In this document: positions 58,898 to 64,000 of the stretch, piece by piece
How positions within the stretch are numbered: position 1 is the stretch's first letter
Layout: the number at the start of each line of letters is the position of its first letter
Assembly: GCA_958510825.1 (NCBI GenBank)
Contig: OY294046.1
Coordinates: 8,506,049 to 8,570,048 of the forward strand
Length of the DNA stretch: 64,000 nucleotides
Direction: 5' to 3'
Source: Brachypterus glaber
Taxonomy: Eukaryota > Arthropoda > Insecta > Coleoptera > Kateretidae
Translations under genes and position numbers: made by a program
The notes under the pieces: generated by a model
Database searches by the model: none
Seen by the model: the letters and a program-made list of their open reading frames with translations, nothing else
What the model was told of the DNA's origin: nothing

Positions 58898-61800
58898 TTA
58901 CTTTCTCGCGGTTGATCTTTTAGTTTTCCTAGTTGCCGTCGTCGTGGGTTTTGGCCCTTTTGCGGCGGTGGCTTTTTTTGGGGCAGGCTTGGTTTTTGAA
59001 CTATAACCTAGAAAAAATTGTACAAAAATAATTACTTATCCAATACATACAGATAATAAGACAATTACTAGCTTTATTTTAAATAGATAAACTCAATAAT
59101 AACCCCCGCGTGGCTTTTACTTTATTGAGTGGATAATTATTTATTTTACCCACTCAACTGTCACTTGTCAAATTATTTTCTTTTAAATGTCATTAAAATT
59201 TTTAATAAAGATATGAATTCCTAAGCTATTTATTGGATAAAACCTTGTATGGCACTCATGGGTAAACCGATATTGCCCTCTGAAAACTAATTGGCTTGGT
59301 TGACGCCTCGCAGGTTAATTTTCTTATGGGCAATATCTTACTTTACCCACTAGTACCATAAATAACTATTGCGTGCTTATTTCATGGACCTTATAGTGGT
59401 ATATATTTAATTAAAGTTTGGTTAAAATGGTCTAAAAAAAGTAGAAAAAAAATGTCCTCGGAAATATATGTTGCCAAAATGAACGTCTAAAAAGTATTTC
59501 AGTCTTATCTTTAAAGCCGCGTTCACACTTGAGCAGCAGTGTTGCGGCAACAGTTTTTCAACCAATCAGAAACCAGTATCCAAATCCTACTACTACCAAT
59601 TCCCCTCTGCTGCTTGTTTCAATCGGCTGAAGTTAAATTGGATTAAACTGCTGTAGTGCTGTTGCGCCGTTTTTTAGGTTAGTTTTTAAAATTGTTTATA
59701 ATATATTGTTCATATTAAAGAACTTTTACCTTAAGAAGTAATTTCAGACCAATGTTTATGAAGGTGTCATCTTTTTGTTTGTTTATTTACTAACAGAAAC
59801 GCGATACAGCTTTGTGGTGTAAAATGTAGATGTCGCTAGTCGACTTTCAGGCTACCTAGTATCGATGTTGCGTAGTTTCCATCTTATCATGAATTCAAAT
59901 CATTATACTTAAATTAAAAATGTAAAAAACTTTATTGTGTATACTATAATTATGTTTAATAATATAGTATATTTAAATCTATTAAAATTAAACTACTAGT
60001 TGATATAAAACTCATACAGAACTAATGTTTCTTAAAATTTACAATAAAATATCCAAAGTATGTTTCCAATCGGCTACACTGTACCCCTGTCAGTCATTTT
60101 ACGACATTAGACTTAGAGTTTACACATTCTTTCTCTCTCTTTACGCGTACTAAGTGTAAACAATAGTCACACCCCACCAGCCCCTCACCGTAGTTGGTTC
60201 ACGCTTCAAACAAAGCATACGGTAGATTTCATGATGTTCCTTCTTGAGGTAAAAGTTCTTTGGTTAATACTGATATATTTCGATATAACTAATTACATAT
60301 TAGATTTATAACAATTGTTATTCTTTTATAGTGTATTTATAAACAGTGGGTATTTGTTTTACTTAACTTTTTTTTAGGAACATGACTGACGAGGCCGAAT
60401 CTTTGAGAAAATCGCCATCGTATTGAAAAAGAAGTAACTAAATAATAATTGTTTATTTATTCAATAAAACGTCAAATTTCGATTTTTAAATCAAACATAA
60501 CCTTTAAAAAAACTGTTGCAGAAACACTGCAGTGTAAATTGTTGCGGTAACAGTTTATAGTCTGGAGTGGGGATTGCAGCCGCCACACTGCTGCTCAAGT
60601 GTGCACGCGGCTTAAGAATGCAATAAAAATTTATTAAATAATAAGGTGGGTCAAGCAATTATTGCCATGTTAAGACATTATATTTTTTACTGTATTCAAA
60701 TTTATTTATAATCTGAAACGTTACTACATATCTTTATTCTAATGGGTAAATAAACAAACAACACGAGCCTTAAAAACTTAATTATTGCTTTTTAAAAAGG
60801 ATTGAATACTAACAATATTAGGAACCCATGTCCCAAATATTGCCAGGGTACTGGCAATAATGTGGTCTGTTTCATCAAGCAAGAGAGTGAATTAAAAATC
60901 GCACAGTAAATATTTTTACAACTGGTTTGAATAGTATATGTATAGAATATAGTTATGTTTTATAAAGTAAACTACGCAGTATATTCACACATCCAATATT
61001 CGAATCTGTTTTGAAAATATTCACTATGCGATTTTTAATTTACTCTCTTGCTTGGTGAAACAGACCATACTAAAGAACAAACGTACAAAAAATTAACAAA
61101 CTAGTAAGTGAATTTTGTGGCACAATAATTTCACCTGTTTTTAGGGACACTTGGAAAGCAATTTGTCAACTTCATGAACGTATCGATTAAAATCTCATAT
61201 CGGCCTGGCCTGGCCAACTACTTTGCATGGCAATATTAGGAACTCATCTACTTAGAATAGAATAGAATTTATTTGTGACATAAATTATAAATTTTTTACA
61301 CACGTCAATCAAAATAATGATTATAATTGTAATTATACAATGTAGGGTGGGCCGAAAAACTGAAATCTGGAATTTCAAAACGCAATACCCGCCAAAATAT
61401 GCCTTCTAATATGCCTAATGTGTGTGCAAAAGCAGAATCAGATTAAAGGTCATCTTGAGCCCTCTACAAAGCCTTTAATATTAATGAAAATATCCTATTT
61501 CTACAAATTTGTAATGTATACAGAGAATGGCAAAAATCCGCCTTCCCCTCTTTAACTTTTGAACGGCTTAAGATATCAACTTGAAATTTGGAACACATAA
61601 ATAACATAACCCAAATATTTTTTTGGTATATATTTGGTATGATTAGGGGGCACGATGGAGACAGGGGACAAGGGAGGTTTTTTTTTTAAACAGAAAGGGG
61701 TATCGTGTGATACATCATTTTAAAACTTATAAAATTCTATATTTGCCCACATATTATTTTATTTTTTCGGAGCAATTTTTGGGGTTATTCGCGTAAGAGT

Positions 61801-63514
61801 TAAATCACGTGAAATTGCGCCTCACTTCCACCACAAAGCATAATATAGAGTGGCTTAAAATATGGCCTATGATTGTAAATGTTATTTTTGGTTGTAAAAC
61901 TTATGTTTGTTTTTGCAATAAAACAGTTTTTGCATTTTTCTTATTAAGTTTTCTTATTTTTATTTTTTTTAACATTTTTCCTAATAGTTACAAAATGTAC
62001 ACCTTTGTAGAGGGCACAAAAACTAAAAAAATAAATAAAATAAAATACACGATTTTTTTCTCTTTGCAAGACGCATCTTTTCCCCCCCATTGGATTTTTA
62101 AATTAAAAAACAAATAAAACACCTATATAGGAACGGCCCACGCTATTATACATGATTAAAATTGTAATTTTACATACAATAATCTCAAAAAAAATGCCTT
62201 TTTGCTTCTTTATTGAGTGAAACACAATATGGGCCAAGAAAGTGCATGTTTGTGCCTACCTTATTACGTTATTGCCCTGCAATAATTGATGCTACTCAGC
62301 TCGATTTTAGAAGTTTTTATAGTGGAAGAGCACAAAACACGAACTGTCTTTTTTTGTACGCCATTACCAACTGGATACAGATACATCGTATTTACAGGCA
62401 TCTTTTCGATATAACAGATATACTGGCAGTGACATCTATGACACAGAGGACGAACCAAAGAACTTTTACCTCAAGAAGAAACATGATGAAATCTACCGTA
62501 TGCTTTGTTTGAAGCGTGAACCAACTACGGTGAGGGGCTGGTGGGGAGTGACTATTGTGTACACTTAGTACGCGTAAAGAGAGAGAAAGAATGTGTAAAC
62601 TCACAGTCTAATGTCGTAAAATGACTGACAGGGGTACAGTGTTGCCGATTGGAAACATAAACTTTGGATATTTTATTGTAAATTTTAAGAAACATTAGTT
62701 CTGTATGAGTTTTATATGAACTAGTAGTTTAATTTTAATAGATGTAAGTATACTATATTATTAAACAAAATTATAGTATACACAATAAAGTTTTTTACAT
62801 TTTTAATTTAAGTATAATGATTTGAATTCATGATAAGGTGGAAACAACGCAACATCGCTACTAGGTAGCCTGAAAGTCGACTAGCGACATCTACATTTTA
62901 CACCACAAAGCTGATCGCGTTTCTGTTAGTAAATAAACAAACAAAAAGATGACACATTCATAAACATTGGTCTGAAATTACTTCTTTAGGTAAAAGTTCT
63001 TTTGGACAAACTAACAAGTTTAAGAGTGGGGTGGAAATATTGGGAACATGGCAATCATTGGCTCAACCACCTTAGTAAAAAAATAATATATAAACCACGG
63101 TTGAGAATATTATATACTGAAATAATGGTTATTACTTACTTTTAGGCATCGCTTGTGGCGCCGCTTTGGCTGGAACGTTAATTTTTTTCACCATTTTCGC
63201 CAAAACTTTCGCCTTTTTCGAATCCACCACGGGACTAGTCTTGATATCGCTGCCTCTCCTTTTCGCCCTTCCCGCTCTGCTACTAGATGGCGCTGCTTTC
63301 TTTACACTCTCCTTACTCGTACTGGGTTTGGCGACGGGTTGTTTTTTCGCCGGTGGCTTTTTTTTCGCGGATTTTGCGACTTTTCGCACTTTTGCCGCCT
63401 GCGGGGTCTTTTTCGTGGCCGTTTTTGTGTCAGATTTGGAGGGTGATGCTTTACGTTTGGGGGCCTTCTTCTTTTTGTTCAGTTGGCTTTCTTCTGTGTA
63501 CAGGGAAATGTCAA
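58898..63514 (-). CDS. Lys/Ala/Pro-rich nuclear-type protein, 3' part
   Basis: Exon 63514-63140 (upstream limit uncertain, placed after TTTTGCAG) and last exon 59007-58898 join in phase across a 4.1-kb GT-AG intron, completing a Ser codon. The product tail is dominated by Lys, Ala, Pro, Ser and Thr (KKKKAPKRKASPSKSDTKT, KKKPPAKKQPVAKPSTSK, KTKRSTARK), like linker histone H1 tails or other chromatin-binding proteins. No globular H1 domain or other fold is visible, and the 5' exons lie outside the window or were not recognised. Bipartite basic clusters would serve as nuclear localisation signals. It may be an H1-like protein, but that is not proven. Confidence 0.6.
59036..59365. mobile_element. 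Dispersed repeat, family 2, inverted copy
   Basis: Reverse complement of 7381-7710 with several small differences. Confidence 0.7.
59516..60611. mobile_element. Inverted-repeat element with GCCGCG ends
   Basis: Left end GCCGCGTTCACACTTGAGCA, right end TGCTCAAGTGTGCACGCGGC, with the arms continuing into GCAGTGTTGCGGC. TTAA lies at or next to both borders. The family 4 MITE at 59717-60263 is inserted within it. Confidence 0.65.
59717..60263. mobile_element. MITE family 4, first copy
   Basis: A 547-bp unit with inverted ends AAAGAACTTTTACCTTAAG and CTTGAGGTAAAAGTTCTTT. It is about 95% like the inverted copy at 62455-63005 by eye. No ORF. Confidence 0.75.
60863..61067. mobile_element. MITE family 1
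   Basis: TGGTCTGTTTCATCAAGCAAG ... CAGACCA with TA on the right; the internal part is inverted relative to the other copies. Confidence 0.75.
61320..62150. repeat. Repeat with GGGTGGGCCG / CGGCCCACG borders
   Basis: The ends are complementary (GTGGGCCG and CGGCCCAC). An internal segment near 61706 (gatacatcattttaaaac) matches 1164-1210. The 102-aa frame at 61809-62117 is AT-driven and not a credible gene. Confidence 0.45.
62455..63005. mobile_element. MITE family 4, second copy (inverted)
   Basis: Reverse complement of 59717-60263. The ORFs at 62213-62604 are part of this repeat. Confidence 0.75.
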
Positions 63515-63736
63515 CTGCAAAACGGATACCTGATTTAGTAATGTGCAGAAAAAACATTACTGCTGCCTACAAAATAATACTTTTTCCATAATTAAGTACA
63601 ATATACCTTAAAGATGAAACTATTCTTTTGTAAAATGAGTTTTAATTTTTTTTATTTGTAAACTTTTTATATAGAAAGAAAAAAGATATAATTGTGAAAT
63701 TTTTAGGTATGTTTATTTATATTAAAAGAATACAAT

Positions 63737-63966
63737 TCCGGACGTTTGGATCGAATAATAAAAAAACGGGATATTATTCAGTATTGAAGTCGCTCTAAAC
63801 TAGAAGAAAAATGTTTGGCCAAAAAAGAACAAAATGGCAGACTCTTGAAAATTATTTAAAATATTTTGAAAAACGTCCGTCATTTTGTTATTTTTTGGCA
63901 AAAAATAGTTCTATATCGACCTCAATACTGAATATTTTTCATTTTAGTCGATCCAAACGGCCGAAC
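63737..63966. mobile_element. Foldback element at the window end
   Basis: TCCGGACGTTTGGATCGA at the left against TCGATCCAAACGGCCGA at the right, with an inner pair ATTCAGTATTGAAGTCG / CGACCTCAATACTGAAT. No ORF. Confidence 0.65.
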
Positions 63967-64000
63967 TCATGGCGACAACATTTTTTTGATGTTTTTTTTT

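Noticed and set aside
63153..63591. Three plus-strand frames opposite the Lys-rich gene
   Set aside because: Antisense shadows; Phe/Arg/Leu richness mirrors Lys/Ala codons.

Overview
The window is nuclear DNA from an arthropod, most likely an insect. Spliceosomal genes with GT-AG introns encode NSA2, ubiquitin-RpS27A, an Aster/GRAMD1-type protein and cyclin K, set in very AT-rich DNA full of small inverted-repeat transposons. The style recalls repeat-rich beetle genomes, but the order cannot be fixed from sequence alone. A run of 200 N at 16568-16767 marks a scaffold join.

Layout. Positions 1-16567 and 39086-55652 are the same sequence at a constant offset of 39085. I saw no length difference in the ORFs compared and one substitution (4079 A versus 43164 C). 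Each copy holds NSA2 (+), RpS27A (+, three coding exons) and an Aster-like VASt/transmembrane gene (-, six coding exons). The first copy stops exactly at the N gap, so an assembly duplicate or retained haplotig is the simplest explanation. From 16768 to 31156 comes a short flank and then a 13.07-kb Maverick/Polinton-type virus-like element. At 33004-36373 lie the first three coding exons of cyclin K (-); its remaining exons are not found, so the element probably sits in a cyclin K intron that runs off the contig at the gap. After the second copy come a CpG-rich candidate promoter for Aster (about 56.8-57.0 kb), a tRNA-derived SINE, and a Lys/Ala/Pro-rich gene (-) whose 4.1-kb intron is packed with nested inverted-repeat elements.

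The Polinton-type element (18091-31156) is the most notable object. Its terminal inverted repeats are about 3.8 kb and more than 99% alike by eye. Each carries a four-gene cassette: a DUF8207-like protein, a 78-aa protein, a retroviral-type integrase with a chromodomain-like end, and a 160-aa acidic-tailed protein. The first three genes overlap at stop/start points (ATGA, then TAATG). The 5.5-kb unique centre encodes a virion set: a packaging ATPase on + and, diverging from it on -, a PLA2/core protein followed by an adenain-like protease frame, a penton, a small protein, a double-jelly-roll major capsid protein and an exonuclease-like protein. No protein-primed DNA polymerase B is present, nor is there room for one. 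The central genes carry several one-base frame breaks, a nonsense codon and a nested insertion, whereas the repeat-borne integrase and DUF8207-like genes are open in both copies.

Many intergenic stretches are layered MITEs, including hAT-like copies with 8-bp target duplications and a Tc1/mariner-like family with TA duplications.
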